A stretch of 64,000 bases of DNA from Luteibacter sp. (GCF_009912395.1 NZ_WNDO01000019.1:44336-108335), one strand, 5' to 3'. Shown: positions 36,450 to 48,037, counted from the stretch's first letter. Numbers and translations are program-made. The notes: generated by a model from the sequence alone, not told the origin.

Positions 36450-36465
36450 AGCAAGTTGCGTGCCT
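36450..36465 (-). promoter_or_regulatory. Sigma-54 (RpoN)-type promoter of the Fap-like operon
   Basis: The minus strand reads AGGCACGCAACTTGCT, matching the -24/-12 consensus TGGCACGNNNNTTGCW at every fixed position but the first, with ten bases between the GG and GC dinucleotides. Transcription would begin near 36439, about 70 bases before the subunit start codon. A single match by eye can be chance. Confidence 0.55.
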
Positions 36466-36534
36466 TCGCCAAGGCGGCCCTCCAGCCGCGCCAGCGCGCC
36501 ATTTCGGCCCACGAGCACGATCCGGCCCTGTTAA

Positions 36535-38646
<2,112 letters not shown>

Positions 38647-38651
38647 CGCAA

Positions 38652-38699
38652 ATCGCGCGCAAGCGCGCTCCTACGGGTAGGAGCGCGCTTGCGCGCGAT
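38652..38699. repeat. Palindromic repeat pair (copy 7), tail-to-tail
   Basis: Here the two units are arranged in the opposite order to most copies (complement form first), with a three-base junction, filling the gap between convergent fadH and prpC. Confidence 0.94.
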
Positions 38700-38708
38700 G
38701 GTGTTACC

Positions 38709-39857
38709 TCAACGCTTTTCGATCGGCACGTAGGTCTGGTCTTCCGGACCCGTGTAGTTCGCGCTTGGGCGAATGATCTTGCCGTCCTGGCGCTGTTCGA
38801 TCACGTGCGCGCTCCAGCCGGAGGTGCGGGCGATCACGAAGAGCGGCGTGAACATCGCGGTCGGCACGCCCATCATGTGGTAGGCGGACGCCGAGAACCA
38901 GTCGAGGTTCGGGAACATCTTCTTCAGTTTCCACATCAGCTTTTCGATCTTCTCCGACACCTCGAACAGGCGCGGGTTGCCGCCTTCGGTGCAGAGCTTG
39001 CGCGAGACTTCCTTGATGATCTCGTTGCGCGGATCGGACACGGTGTACACCGGATGGCCGAAACCGATGATGATTTCCTTGCGCTCGACACGCGCGCGAA
39101 TATCGGCTTCCGCCTCGGCGGCGTCACGGTAGCGGGCGATGATTTCCATCGCCACTTCGTTCGCACCGCCATGCTTGGGACCACGCAGCGCGCCGATGGC
39201 GCCCGTGATGGCCGAGTACATGTCCGAACCGGTACCGGCGATGACGCGCGCCGTGAACGTGCTGGCATTGAACTCGTGCTCGGCGTAGAGCACCAGCGAG
39301 CGGTCGAGCGCGTGCGAATGCAGGTCGCTCGGCTTCTTGCCGTGCAACAGGTGCAGGAAGTGGCCGGCGATCGACTCGTCGTCGGTCTCGGTCTCGATGC
39401 GCTTGCCGTTGTGGCTGTAGTGGTACCAGTACAGCAGCATGGAGCCGAAGCTGGCCATCAGGCGGTCGGCGATGTCGCGCGCGCCGGTGACGTTGTGGTC
39501 TTCCTTCTCCGGCAGCACGGTGCCGAGCATCGAGGCGCCCGTGCGCAGCACGTCCATCGGGTGCGTGGCGGCGGGCAGCAGTTCGAGCGCGCCCTTCACC
39601 GGGGCGGGCAGGCCACGCAGGCGCTTGAGCTTGGCGCGGTAGGCGTTCAGCTCCATCCAGTTCGGCAGCACGCCGTGAACGAGGAGGTAGGCCACCTCTT
39701 CGAACGAACCCTTGGCCGCGAGGTCGTGGATGTCGTAGCCACGGTAGTGAAGATCGTTGCCGCTGCGACCGACGGTGCACAGCGCGGTGTTGCCGGCCGC
39801 GACGCCGGAGAGGGCGACCGACTTCTTCGCCTTCGGCTGGGTGGTGGTGTCGCTCAT
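38709..39857 (-). CDS. prpC: 2-methylcitrate synthase
   Basis: A 382-residue citrate-synthase-family enzyme that condenses propionyl-CoA with oxaloacetate. The short length and motifs such as [19 protein letters not shown] and [13 protein letters not shown] identify the PrpC rather than the GltA group. The ATG at 39857 follows GGAGAG, 12 bases after prpB, so the two are co-transcribed. It works with PrpB, PrpD and PrpE in propionate breakdown. Its 3' end meets a palindromic repeat shared with fadH. Confidence 0.95.
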   Translation of the reverse strand: MSDTTTQPKAKKSVALSGVAAGNTALCTVGRSGNDLHYRGYDIHDLAAKGSFEEVAYLLVHGVLPNWMELNAYRAKLKRLRGLPAPVKGALELLPAATHPMDVLRTGASMLGTVLPEKEDHNVTGARDIADRLMASFGSMLLYWYHYSHNGKRIETETDDESIAGHFLHLLHGKKPSDLHSHALDRSLVLYAEHEFNASTFTARVIAGTGSDMYSAITGAIGALRGPKHGGANEVAMEIIARYRDAAEAEADIRARVERKEIIIGFGHPVYTVSDPRNEIIKEVSRKLCTEGGNPRLFEVSEKIEKLMWKLKKMFPNLDWFSASAYHMMGVPTAMFTPLFVIARTSGWSAHVIEQRQDGKIIRPSANYTGPEDQTYVPIEKR

Positions 39858-39869
39858 GCGTGACTCTCC

Positions 39870-40757
39870 TTAACCCTTCTTCGAGAAAAGAGCGTCGAGA
39901 CGACGCTCGTATTCGTGGTAGCCGATCCGGTCGTAGAGCTCTTCGCGCGTCTGCATCGTGTCGATGACGTTGCGCTGGTGACCGTCGCGGCGGATGGCGG
40001 TGTACACGTTCTCCGCGGCCTTGTTCATGGCGCGGAAGGCGGACAGCGGATAAAGCACGATGCCGACGCCGACGCTACCCAGCTCTTCGGTGCTGAACAG
40101 CGGGGTCTGGCCGAATTCGGTGATGTTGGCGAGCACCGGCACCTTGAGTGCCTCGGTGAAGCGCTTGTAGGTGGGCAGGTCGTAGGCGGCCTCGACGAAA
40201 ATCGCGTCGGCACCGGCCTCGGCGCAAGCAATGGCGCGCTCGATGGCAGCATCCACACCGTCGACGGCAATGGCGTCGGTACGGGCGATGAGGAAGAAGT
40301 CCGGGTCGGTCTTCGCATCGGCGGCCGCCTTGACGCGATCGGCCATCTCGCCGGCGCTGACGATTTCCTTGCCCGGACGATGACCGCAACGCTTGGCGCC
40401 GACCTGGTCCTCGATGTGGCAGGCGGCCGCGCCGAACTTGATGAGGCTCTTGACGGTGCGCGCAATATTGAAGGCGCTGGGGCCGAAGCCGGTGTCGATA
40501 TCCACCATCAGCGGCACGTCGCACACGTCGGTGATGCGGCGGACGTCGGTCAGCACGTCGTCGAGGGTGTTGATGCCCAGGTCCGGCAGGCCCAGCGAGC
40601 CGGCGGCGACGCCGCCGCCGGAGAGGTAGATGGCACGGTAACCGGCCCGTTTCGCCAGCAGGGCGTGGTTGGCGTTGATCGCGCCGATCACCTGCAGCGG
40701 CTTCTCTTCCGCCAGCGCGGCGCGGAAACGGGCGCCGGGCGAGGATTGCTGTGCCAT
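39870..40757 (-). CDS. prpB: 2-methylisocitrate lyase
   Basis: A 295-residue member of the PEP mutase/isocitrate lyase superfamily that splits 2-methylisocitrate into pyruvate and succinate. The catalytic cysteine is Cys124 in KRCGH, and the substrate loop [16 protein letters not shown] and metal site VDIDTGFG are intact. The ATG at 40757 follows GCGGAGAG. It is the first gene of a tight prpB-prpC pair; prpE lies 111 bases upstream in the same direction, with half a palindromic repeat between. Confidence 0.96.
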   Translation of the reverse strand: MAQQSSPGARFRAALAEEKPLQVIGAINANHALLAKRAGYRAIYLSGGGVAAGSLGLPDLGINTLDDVLTDVRRITDVCDVPLMVDIDTGFGPSAFNIARTVKSLIKFGAAACHIEDQVGAKRCGHRPGKEIVSAGEMADRVKAAADAKTDPDFFLIARTDAIAVDGVDAAIERAIACAEAGADAIFVEAAYDLPTYKRFTEALKVPVLANITEFGQTPLFSTEELGSVGVGIVLYPLSAFRAMNKAAENVYTAIRRDGHQRNVIDTMQTREELYDRIGYHEYERRLDALFSKKG

Positions 40758-40828
40758 GGAACTCTCCGCGTAAAGACCGCCATTTTAGCGCGAAGGATTG
40801 TTTAAGCCTTGTTGCGGTGCGGCTAAAC

Positions 40829-40854
40829 CCATCGCGCGCAAGCGCGCTCCTACA
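40829..40854. repeat. Palindromic repeat, single half-unit (copy 8)
   Basis: Only the complement-form unit is present, in the gap between prpE and prpB. It is the only solitary half in the window. Confidence 0.92.
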
Positions 40855-40868
40855 TGGGGTGCCGTTGG

Positions 40869-42776
40869 CTAGGCCTCTCGGCGATGCCCGCATAGGGGAC
40901 CGGCCGCGATGGCCCGGCGGATCCCCTCCAGCGCGCCGGGATCGTCCAGCGTCGAAAGATCCCCCGGATCGCGCCCTTCCAGCACGGCCTGCAAGGAGCG
41001 GCGCAGCAGTTTTCCGGAGCGGGTCTTCGGCAGCGCGCTCACCACGTAGATGCAGCCCGGCCGCGCCACGCCGCCCAGTAGCTCCACCACGCGGCGCTCC
41101 ATGGCTTGCGCCACGGCGGTCGCATCGCCGCCCGCCTCCTGCTTCAGCGTGGCAAACACGGCCGGCACCTGGCCCTTGAGTTCGTCGGCCACGCCGACCA
41201 CCGCGACCTCGGCCACCTCCCCCAGCGTGGCGACGGATTCTTCGATCTCCCGCGTGCCCAGCCGATGCCCGGCCACGTTGATGACGTCGTCGGTGCGACC
41301 CAGGATGAAGGTATAGCCATCGGCGTCGCGTACCGCCCAGTCCAGCGAGCTATATAGCGAGCCCTTGAAGTGGCCGAAGTAACTGCGCACATAACGCTCA
41401 TCGTCGCGCCAGATCGTGCTCAGGCACCCCGGCGGCAGCGGCGGCTCGATCACCAGCACGCCCTTCTCGCCCGCCGGCTTGTCCTCGCCCGTGACATCGT
41501 CGATCACCCGCATGCGATAGCCGAAGGTCGGGAATCCGGGTGACCCCGGCCGCACCGGCTTCAGGTCCAGCCCCGGCATCAGCGACAGCGCCGGCCAGCC
41601 GGTCTCGGTCTGCCAGTAGTTGTCGATCACCGTCTTGCCGGTGCCCCGCGAGAGCCAGTCGTAGGTCGGCTGGTCCAGCGGCTCGCCAGCCAGGAAGATC
41701 CAGCGCAGCGCCGAGAGGTCGTACTTGCGCAGCCACTCCTCGTCCTGTTTCTTGAGGATGCGGATGCCGGTGGGCGACGAGAACATCGTGCGCACCTTGT
41801 ACGTCTCGCACAAACGCCACCAGATGCCAGGATCGGGGCGCGTGGGCAACCCTTCGTAGAGGATGGCCGTGCAGCCGCCAATCAGGGGACCGTAGACGTT
41901 GTACGAATGTCCCACCGCCCAGCCGACATCGGACGTGCAGAGCATCGCCTGTCCGGGTGCCAGATCGAAAATCGTCGTCATGGAAAGCGCCAGCGCCACG
42001 GCATAACCACCGGTATCGCGTTGCACGCCCTTGGGCTTGCCGGTAGTGCCCGAGGTGTAGAGCAGATAGCTCGGCTCGTTGGATTCGAGCCAGGTCACCG
42101 GCACGTCGGCATGCAGGTGTTTCTCGCGCAGCGGCGCGTACAGCGCATCCCGACCTTCGACGAGGTGCATGCTTTCGTCGAGGCCGCGATCGACCACCAG
42201 CACATGGGCCGGCGGTGCGTTCGCCTCCGCCAATGCGGCATCCACCAGCGGCTTGTAGGGAATGACCTTGCCACCGCGCATGCCTGCATCGGCGCAGACC
42301 AGCACCGCGGGCTCCGCATCGTCGATGCGCATGGCGAGGTTATGCGCGGCGAAGCCGCCGAAGACCACCGAATGGATCGCGCCGATGCGAACGCAGGCCA
42401 GCATCGCGAACACCGCCTCGGCGATGTTGGGCATGTAGATGACGACTCGATCGCCCTTGCCCACCCCCAGCGCCACCAGCGTGGCGGCGAAGGCGTTCAC
42501 CTCGCGATGCAGTTCGCGATAGGTGATCTCGCGGGTGATATCCGTTTCCGTGGACACCGCCACGATGGCGAGCTGGTCGGCCCGTTCGGCCAGGTGCCGA
42601 TCCAGCGCGTTGTGGCAGAGATTGGTGGTGCCACCGACAAACCAGCGCCGGAACGGCGGGCGGGATACGTCGAGGATCTGTCGCGGCGGTTCCTTCCAGT
42701 CGATGAGCCGGGCCTGCTCGGCCCAGAACACTTCCGGCTCGTCGACCGACTGCTTCCAGCTTTCCTCGTAACCCAT
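40869..42776 (-). CDS. prpE: Propionate--CoA ligase (propionyl-CoA synthetase)
   Basis: A 635-residue acyl-CoA synthetase that activates propionate. The start is ATG 42776 after GGAGG; a long in-frame extension upstream lies inside the esterase gene and was ignored. The AMP-binding motif is YTSGTTGKPKG, the hinge region RDADGYTFILGRTDD, and the acetylatable lysine is near PKTRSGKLLRRSL. The stretch GHRLGTREIEESV and overall length favour PrpE over acetyl-CoA synthetase. It is followed by prpB and prpC in the same direction, forming the activating and cleaving end of the methylcitrate pathway. Confidence 0.93.
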   Translation of the reverse strand: MGYEESWKQSVDEPEVFWAEQARLIDWKEPPRQILDVSRPPFRRWFVGGTTNLCHNALDRHLAERADQLAIVAVSTETDITREITYRELHREVNAFAATLVALGVGKGDRVVIYMPNIAEAVFAMLACVRIGAIHSVVFGGFAAHNLAMRIDDAEPAVLVCADAGMRGGKVIPYKPLVDAALAEANAPPAHVLVVDRGLDESMHLVEGRDALYAPLREKHLHADVPVTWLESNEPSYLLYTSGTTGKPKGVQRDTGGYAVALALSMTTIFDLAPGQAMLCTSDVGWAVGHSYNVYGPLIGGCTAILYEGLPTRPDPGIWWRLCETYKVRTMFSSPTGIRILKKQDEEWLRKYDLSALRWIFLAGEPLDQPTYDWLSRGTGKTVIDNYWQTETGWPALSLMPGLDLKPVRPGSPGFPTFGYRMRVIDDVTGEDKPAGEKGVLVIEPPLPPGCLSTIWRDDERYVRSYFGHFKGSLYSSLDWAVRDADGYTFILGRTDDVINVAGHRLGTREIEESVATLGEVAEVAVVGVADELKGQVPAVFATLKQEAGGDATAVAQAMERRVVELLGGVARPGCIYVVSALPKTRSGKLLRRSLQAVLEGRDPGDLSTLDDPGALEGIRRAIAAGPLCGHRREA

Positions 42777-42816
42777 GCGCCGCCGCCTCCGCTGCAGGAT
42801 CGAAACCCCGAGGGTA

Positions 42817-42845
42817 GTCCAGGGCGGCACATGCCGCCTCTGGAC
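42817..42845 (-). promoter_or_regulatory. Stem-loop in the leader of prpE
   Basis: An imperfect inverted repeat (GTCCAGGGCGGCA with its complement, one bulge) in the 83-base gap between the esterase stop and the prpE start. There is no T-run. It may affect transcript stability or be an operator; low certainty. Confidence 0.4.
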
Positions 42846-42859
42846 CTTGGTCGAACCGT

Positions 42860-44470
42860 TCAGTGACGGCCCTGCCCCGGACGCGCCACCTCGTACATCT
42901 CCCACGCGATCTTCTTCAGCAGCGCCTGGCGATCGTCGCCCTCGGTATACAGATCGAAGTGCGTACGGCCCGGGATAAGCCGGATATCGCTCTTCGCGTG
43001 CAGGCTGTCGAGCGTGTCCTTGAGAAGCTTCGCAGGCCCGTCGAGGTAGAAGGTATCCGCCGTGCCGACGATGAGGTGGATCTTGCCGTCGAGGTCGGGC
43101 TTCAGCTCGGGCCAGTGCGTGCGCAGGCGCTGGGCGATGTCGAAGTGGTCGCGCCAGTAGGTGGCCACGGCCGGGTCCACCGCGCCCGTATCGCGATTGA
43201 ACATCGGCAGCGGTCGCCCGTCGCCCCCGCGCGGCGAGAACACCCATTCGAACGACGCGAGCTGGCCGCCGTAGGGGCCGAGCACGCGCTCCAGCTTCGC
43301 GAAGGTCTCGAAGCTGGCGATCACCTGGCCCTTGTCGCGGATCAGCGGATTGGAAGTGCCATCCGGCTTGCGATACGCATTGGCGTTCGCGGCGTACAGA
43401 TCGGTGCCGGTGAAGTCGTGGAAGTCGACCGGGTCGGGTGAGGTGGACCAGGTGCCGCCGAAGATCTTCGGATAGCGCGTCTGCAACCACATGGTGGCCC
43501 AGCCACCTGAGGAATGGCCGTTGAGGAAACGGCCGTTCACCTTGGCGTCCATCCGGTAGCGCGATTCCAGCCAGGGAATGTACTCGGTGGTGAGCGCCTG
43601 GCCCCACGGGCCGTTATTCACCGAATCGGCGAATTCATGCGTACCCGTGGGGAGGGATTCATCCAGCAGCACCCAGATCATCGGCGGCATCTGCTTGCTC
43701 GCCATGGCCTGCCACAGGCTGGCGATGGTGCCCGCGTAGCGGTCGAAGCTGCCGGTGAAGCCGTGGGTGAGGTACACCGTGGGATAGCGCGTGCTTCCCT
43801 TCGGATCGTAGCCCGGCGGCGTCAGCACCCAGGCGCGGATGGACTGCGAGCGGCCCGAAAAGGCCGTAAGGGCCGGGCTTTCCATGATCTCCGCATGCGC
43901 GTGCTGGCGCGCCTCGGGCAGCGCGTCGCGCACGGCCTGCGGCGCGCTCGGCGCGAGTTGCCACGGATCGCGGGGCGGCACGCCCTTGCTGAGCTTGATG
44001 GCGGGCAGCGACGCACCCGGTGCGAAGCGCATGGTCACGACATCGCTCACGAAGTCGCCCGCGTGGCGCGCGTTGTAGTTGTAGTCGTGGCCGACATCGA
44101 GCACGGCCTGGACGGCGTAGTCACCTGCCGGCAGCGTGGAGAACGGCTGCGGGAAGGCCTCGCCGTCGGTATCGATGTCCACGGACTGGCCCGGTGCGAT
44201 CCAGCTGATGTCGCGGGCCGCCACGGCGACCGCCGTCGGGTGGAACGGGTTGATGTCCACCTCTTCGACCTTGCCGTCCTTTGCGGCTTCGCGGGCCTTG
44301 TCGGCCGGCATCGCGAACAGCAGGAGTCGCCCGGAGGCAGGCTTGTCCGAAGCGCCGTCCAATGTCACGCGAACGATGCGATGGGCCAGCGGCGCGTCGT
44401 CCGCGTGGACAAGCAGTGGCGCCACGGCCAGAGTGAACGCTAGCCAGGCGCAGGTGGATCGGGCCTTCAT
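42860..44470 (-). CDS. Exported esterase, alpha/beta-hydrolase (esterase D / enterochelin-esterase-like)
   Basis: A 536-residue protein with a signal peptide (residues 1-23, HAD). Residues about 25-155 form a beta-rich N-terminal domain. The C-terminal part is an alpha/beta hydrolase with nucleophile Ser320 in GHSSGG, an earlier PTVYLTHGFTG strand, and probable Asp and His (TRTHFDL-like end region GRTHFD) near 505. The putative-esterase (PF00756) family includes Fes, but no ferric-siderophore context is visible nearby. The substrate is unknown. The start follows AAGGGGAA. It lies upstream of prpE in the same direction and might be co-transcribed. Confidence 0.8.
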   Translation of the reverse strand: MKARSTCAWLAFTLAVAPLLVHADDAPLAHRIVRVTLDGASDKPASGRLLLFAMPADKAREAAKDGKVEEVDINPFHPTAVAVAARDISWIAPGQSVDIDTDGEAFPQPFSTLPAGDYAVQAVLDVGHDYNYNARHAGDFVSDVVTMRFAPGASLPAIKLSKGVPPRDPWQLAPSAPQAVRDALPEARQHAHAEIMESPALTAFSGRSQSIRAWVLTPPGYDPKGSTRYPTVYLTHGFTGSFDRYAGTIASLWQAMASKQMPPMIWVLLDESLPTGTHEFADSVNNGPWGQALTTEYIPWLESRYRMDAKVNGRFLNGHSSGGWATMWLQTRYPKIFGGTWSTSPDPVDFHDFTGTDLYAANANAYRKPDGTSNPLIRDKGQVIASFETFAKLERVLGPYGGQLASFEWVFSPRGGDGRPLPMFNRDTGAVDPAVATYWRDHFDIAQRLRTHWPELKPDLDGKIHLIVGTADTFYLDGPAKLLKDTLDSLHAKSDIRLIPGRTHFDLYTEGDDRQALLKKIAWEMYEVARPGQGRH

Positions 44471-44550
44471 GTGGATTCCCCTTCGTTAGCCGCGTACCCC
44501 GCGGCATGGCAACATCCCCGATCCTGCCATGAGACGAGGATCAGACGGAA

Positions 44551-45330
44551 ATGGATGCGGATTGGATCAGCAGGCACGCCCTGTCCCTCTGGGCCGTGCT
44601 GCTGGCGGTCGCCCTGCTCGGCGCCGACGTGGTCTGGCGGCGGGCCGTCCGTCGGCAGGAAGGCCTGGACCCGGCGGCGCGACGCCTGTTGCGGCCCGGC
44701 ACGGCCATGGTGGTGGTGGTGGCGATGCTGCTGATCTCCACGGCGATCGGCGTCGAGGTGCGCGAGCAGGCAGGGCTCACAGTCTTCGACGCGGCGCTTG
44801 CCAGCGACCTGCGCGACAACATGCCGCTGCCGGTGCTGCGCGGCATCGCCATGCTCACCCACACGGGCGATCCGCTGGTCGTCGCCATCGCGGCCTTGCT
44901 CGTCTTCGTCGTGCTGCTGGTTCGCCGGCATCGGCGGCTGGCCGTAATCTGGATCGTGACGCTGGTCGGCACGGGCCTGATCAATAGTGCTCTCAAGGCC
45001 TGGTTCCAGCGCCAGCGTCCCCTGCACGACCACGGATTCATCACGGAACACAGCTTCAGTTTCCCGAGCGGCCATGCGTCGGGCTCCATGGTGTTCTACG
45101 GCATGCTGGCCTACGTGCTGCTCGTGCTTTGCCCGCCACGCCTGCATCGGACCATCGTGATCGCGGCCGTGGCGATGATCACGCTGATCGGCATCTCGCG
45201 CATCCTGCTGCAGGTGCATTACTTCAGCGACGTGATGGCCGGCTATGCGACGGGGCTCGGCTGGCTGGCCCTGTGTGCGGGCAGCGCCGAGTACTTCCGT
45301 CTTCGCGAAGGCACGAAAGCCACCACGTAA
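44551..45330 (+). CDS. PAP2-superfamily membrane phosphatase
   Basis: A 259-residue protein with about six membrane helices. The three phosphatase motifs are complete: KAWFQRQRP (KxxxxxxRP), PSGHAS, and SRILLQVHYFSDV (SRxxxxxHxxxD). Members dephosphorylate lipid phosphates such as phosphatidate or undecaprenyl pyrophosphate. The ATG at 44551 is the first of three same-strand genes; the next encodes a diacylglycerol-kinase-like protein, so a shared role in lipid phosphate turnover is plausible. Confidence 0.9.
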   Translation: MDADWISRHALSLWAVLLAVALLGADVVWRRAVRRQEGLDPAARRLLRPGTAMVVVVAMLLISTAIGVEVREQAGLTVFDAALASDLRDNMPLPVLRGIAMLTHTGDPLVVAIAALLVFVVLLVRRHRRLAVIWIVTLVGTGLINSALKAWFQRQRPLHDHGFITEHSFSFPSGHASGSMVFYGMLAYVLLVLCPPRLHRTIVIAAVAMITLIGISRILLQVHYFSDVMAGYATGLGWLALCAGSAEYFRLREGTKATT

Positions 45331-45392
45331 TTTCATGCGACCCACACGCGGGCGATGTTCTCTTGGGCGCCGCCCCCTGAGGATGCAGCCGC

Positions 45393-46340
45393 ATGCCCGA
45401 CGCCCCGCCCCTCGCCATCGTGATGAATGCCGGCTCGGGCCGGCGCGACGCGGAGACGGCGCGCGAGACCATCCGCGCCCTCCTCGACGCCGCCGGGCGA
45501 CCGCATCGCTTCTTCCTCATCGACGAAAACCACCCCATCGACGATGTCGTGCGCGACGCGGTGACCCATGCCAAGGCGGAAAACGGTGCCCTGGTCGCCG
45601 CTGGCGGCGACGGCACGATCAACTGCGTCGCTGGCGCAGCATGGCGCGAGGAACTGCCGATGGGCGTGCTGCCGCAGGGCACGTTCAATTTCTTCGGCCG
45701 CACGCACGGCATCTCCGCCGATCCGGCGGAAGCGACCAAGGCCCTGCTCGACGGTGCACCGATCAACGTGCAGGCCGGCCTGGTGAACGACCGCCTGTTC
45801 CTGGTGAACGCCAGCCTTGGCCTGTACCCGCAGGTGCTGGAGGATCGCGAGGCCTGGAAGCAACGCCTCGGCCGTCACCGCATCGTCGCCCTGTGGTCGG
45901 GCCTGGCCACGCTGATGGGCGACTATCGTCCCCTGCGCATCGAGGTCGACGACGGCGCACGCACTCGCCAGCTGCGCACCCCCACGCTGTTCGTGGGCAA
46001 CAACGCGCTGCAACTGGAAAAGATCGGCCTTCCCGAAGCCGCCGCCGTACATCGCAACGACGGCACGCTGGCGGGATTGGTGCTCAAGCCCATCGGCAAG
46101 CCCACCATGCTCGGCCTGCTTCTGCGTGGCGCGATCGGCCGCCTGGGCGATGCCGAGCACGTGGTGAGTTTTCCCTTCCGACAGATCGTCGTTACGCCGA
46201 AGCGGCATCGCGCGAAGGTGAAGGTGGCCGTGGACGGCGAGATCGTCTGGATGGATGGGCCGCTGGTTTTCCGCGCCGCGCCCCGTCCCCTGGTGCTGAT
46301 CTCGGGTGGGCGTCGTGAACCCGGCGAGGATCCGGGATGA
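45393..46340 (+). CDS. Diacylglycerol/lipid kinase catalytic-domain protein (YegS/DagK type)
   Basis: A 315-residue cytoplasmic protein. The N-terminal nucleotide-binding domain has the signature AAGGDGTIN and LPQGTFNFFGRTHGI; the C-terminal domain is beta-rich and ends VKVAVDGEIVW, as in YegS. Such kinases phosphorylate diacylglycerol, ceramide or related lipids; the substrate cannot be chosen. The start follows GAGGATG. It overlaps the next gene by four bases (ATGA) and lies 62 bases after the PAP2 gene, so the three are probably one operon with opposing kinase and phosphatase activities. Confidence 0.9.
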   Translation: MPDAPPLAIVMNAGSGRRDAETARETIRALLDAAGRPHRFFLIDENHPIDDVVRDAVTHAKAENGALVAAGGDGTINCVAGAAWREELPMGVLPQGTFNFFGRTHGISADPAEATKALLDGAPINVQAGLVNDRLFLVNASLGLYPQVLEDREAWKQRLGRHRIVALWSGLATLMGDYRPLRIEVDDGARTRQLRTPTLFVGNNALQLEKIGLPEAAAVHRNDGTLAGLVLKPIGKPTMLGLLLRGAIGRLGDAEHVVSFPFRQIVVTPKRHRAKVKVAVDGEIVWMDGPLVFRAAPRPLVLISGGRREPGEDPG

Positions 46341-47113
46341 GCCTCGTCGTCCAGATATCGGATACGCATTTCGGTACCGAGCGCCCCGAGGTGGTGCGCG
46401 CGTTGCACGACGCCATCGGACAACTGGCGCCGGACCTCGTGGTGTTGTCGGGCGACGTGACGCAACGGGCCCGACGCACGCAGTTCGACGCGGCGCGACG
46501 TTTCATCGATAGCTACGCTCGCCCCACGCTCGTTGTTCCCGGCAACCATGACGTGCCGCTGTTCAATCTCGCCGCGCGGTTGTTCGATCCCTTTGGCGGC
46601 TACCGCCGTGTGTTCGGTAGAACGCTCGAACCCGTCGTCGATACGGACGACCTGCTGGTCATCGGCGTGAACACGGTACGGGCCGCACGACACAAGAACG
46701 GCGAGGTGTCGCGTAAGCAGATCGCCCATATCGCCGAACGCCTGCGCCACGCACGCGATACACAGCTACGCATCGTCGTCACCCACCAACCGGTGCACGT
46801 GATTCGCGAGAAAGACATCGACAACCTGCTCATCGGCCACGAGGGCGCCATCGACGCTTGGAGCGACACAGGCGCCGATCTCGTCCTCGGTGGACATATC
46901 CACCTGCCCTATGTGCGGCCGTTGAAGAACGGCTTGTGGTCGGTGCAGGCCGGCACTGCGTTGTCCACGCGTATTCGCGAGGGCATCAGCAATTCGTTTC
47001 ATGCGATCCGACACGAGGGGATGCTCGCGCGGGTGGATCAATGGAATTTCGACGAAGGCTCGCAGGTGTTCAGGGCCGGAACAGCAACCGATATCCCTCT
47101 GCGTCGTCGTTGA
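46337..47113 (+). CDS. Metallophosphoesterase (CpdA/Icc-like)
   Basis: A 258-residue calcineurin-type phosphoesterase. The metal-binding motifs are in order: ISDTHFG (DxH), LSGDVTQ (GD), PGNHDVP (GNHD), TH in VVTHQPVHV, and GGHIHLP (GHxH). The architecture fits the class III cyclic-nucleotide phosphodiesterase group including CpdA, but many of these act on other phosphoesters. It is translationally coupled to the lipid-kinase-like gene, which argues for a lipid or phosphodiester substrate rather than cAMP. It converges with the SDR gene over a palindromic repeat. Confidence 0.88.
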   Translation: MSLVVQISDTHFGTERPEVVRALHDAIGQLAPDLVVLSGDVTQRARRTQFDAARRFIDSYARPTLVVPGNHDVPLFNLAARLFDPFGGYRRVFGRTLEPVVDTDDLLVIGVNTVRAARHKNGEVSRKQIAHIAERLRHARDTQLRIVVTHQPVHVIREKDIDNLLIGHEGAIDAWSDTGADLVLGGHIHLPYVRPLKNGLWSVQAGTALSTRIREGISNSFHAIRHEGMLARVDQWNFDEGSQVFRAGTATDIPLRRR

Positions 47114-47115
47114 TC

Positions 47116-47162
47116 TGTAGGAGCGCGCTTGCGCGTGATCGCGCGCAAGCGCGCTCCTACAA
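47116..47162. repeat. Palindromic repeat pair (copy 9), no spacer
   Basis: The two inverted units are fused with one mismatch (GCGTGATCGCGC at the centre), between the convergent metallophosphoesterase and SDR genes. Confidence 0.94.
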
Positions 47163-47172
47163 CGGCCGGATA

Positions 47173-47979
47173 TCAGACGTACTGCATCTTCCTCGCAACG
47201 CCACCATCCACCGTGAAATTCTCCCCGGTGATGAACCCTGCCTGCGACGACAGCAGGAACACGGCCAACGCGCCGATATCGGGCGGCACGCCCGCGCGGC
47301 CGACCGGATGTTGCGCATGGTCCGCCACCGACAGCTTCGGCTTGCGGCGCGCCGACGGTTTCTTCCAGTCATCCACGACGATCCACCCGGGATTGATCGC
47401 GTTCACCCGTACCGGCCCCGCGCTGATCGCCAGCGCATGGGTGAAGGCGACAACCGCGCCCTTGCTCGCCGCATAGGCCTCGGTATCCGGTTCGGACTGG
47501 TGCACACGCGACGAGGCGATGTTGACGATGGCGCCGTTGGCCTTTCGCAGGTCGGGCAGCGCGTGCTTGCAGCACAGGAAGGTCCCGCCCAGATTGGTGT
47601 CGATGCGCCGCTTCCATTCGTTCCAGTCCAGTTTCTCCAGCGGACCGGTATGCGGGTCGGCGATGCCCGCGTTGTTCACCAGCCCGTCGATGCGACCGAA
47701 ACGATGCCGGGCGACGTCGACAAAGCGCTTCACGCTCGACTCGCGGGAGACATCCAGCGCCAGGAAGGCCGCTCGATCGCCCACGTTCCACTCGTCCAGG
47801 CAGGCCTTGCCCGCCTCCGCGTCGATGTCACCGATGAAGACACGACCGCCGGCTGCCAGCACGGCTTCCGCGATGCCCTTGCCGACGCCCTGGGCGCCAC
47901 CCGTCACCAGGATGACCTTGTCGGGCCATTCGCTCGCGGCGGAAGCGGGAACGGGAGCGGCCTGCTTGCGTGTGGCCAT
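47173..47979 (-). CDS. Short-chain dehydrogenase/reductase (SDR)
   Basis: A 268-residue NAD(P)-dependent oxidoreductase. The cofactor loop is TGGAQGVGKG, followed by NNAG at the beta-4 strand, a Ser in ASSRVHQ and the active-site YAASK. The Asp after beta-2 (GDID) suggests NAD preference. The ATG at 47979 follows GAGGA; the frame is open upstream but that part lies across the POT transporter 3' end. The substrate is unknown. It lies 58 bases after the POT transporter gene on the same strand. Confidence 0.88.
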   Translation of the reverse strand: MATRKQAAPVPASAASEWPDKVILVTGGAQGVGKGIAEAVLAAGGRVFIGDIDAEAGKACLDEWNVGDRAAFLALDVSRESSVKRFVDVARHRFGRIDGLVNNAGIADPHTGPLEKLDWNEWKRRIDTNLGGTFLCCKHALPDLRKANGAIVNIASSRVHQSEPDTEAYAASKGAVVAFTHALAISAGPVRVNAINPGWIVVDDWKKPSARRKPKLSVADHAQHPVGRAGVPPDIGALAVFLLSSQAGFITGENFTVDGGVARKMQYV

Positions 47980-48037
47980 GGCGTGGATCCTCGGGCGGAG
48001 TGGCGACGATGGTCCGCCGCCCTCCGTCGAGGTGGCG

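Noticed and set aside
46337..47113. Firm assignment as cAMP phosphodiesterase CpdA
   Set aside because: Motifs are shared by many metallophosphoesterases, and its coupling to a lipid-kinase-like gene suggests another substrate.
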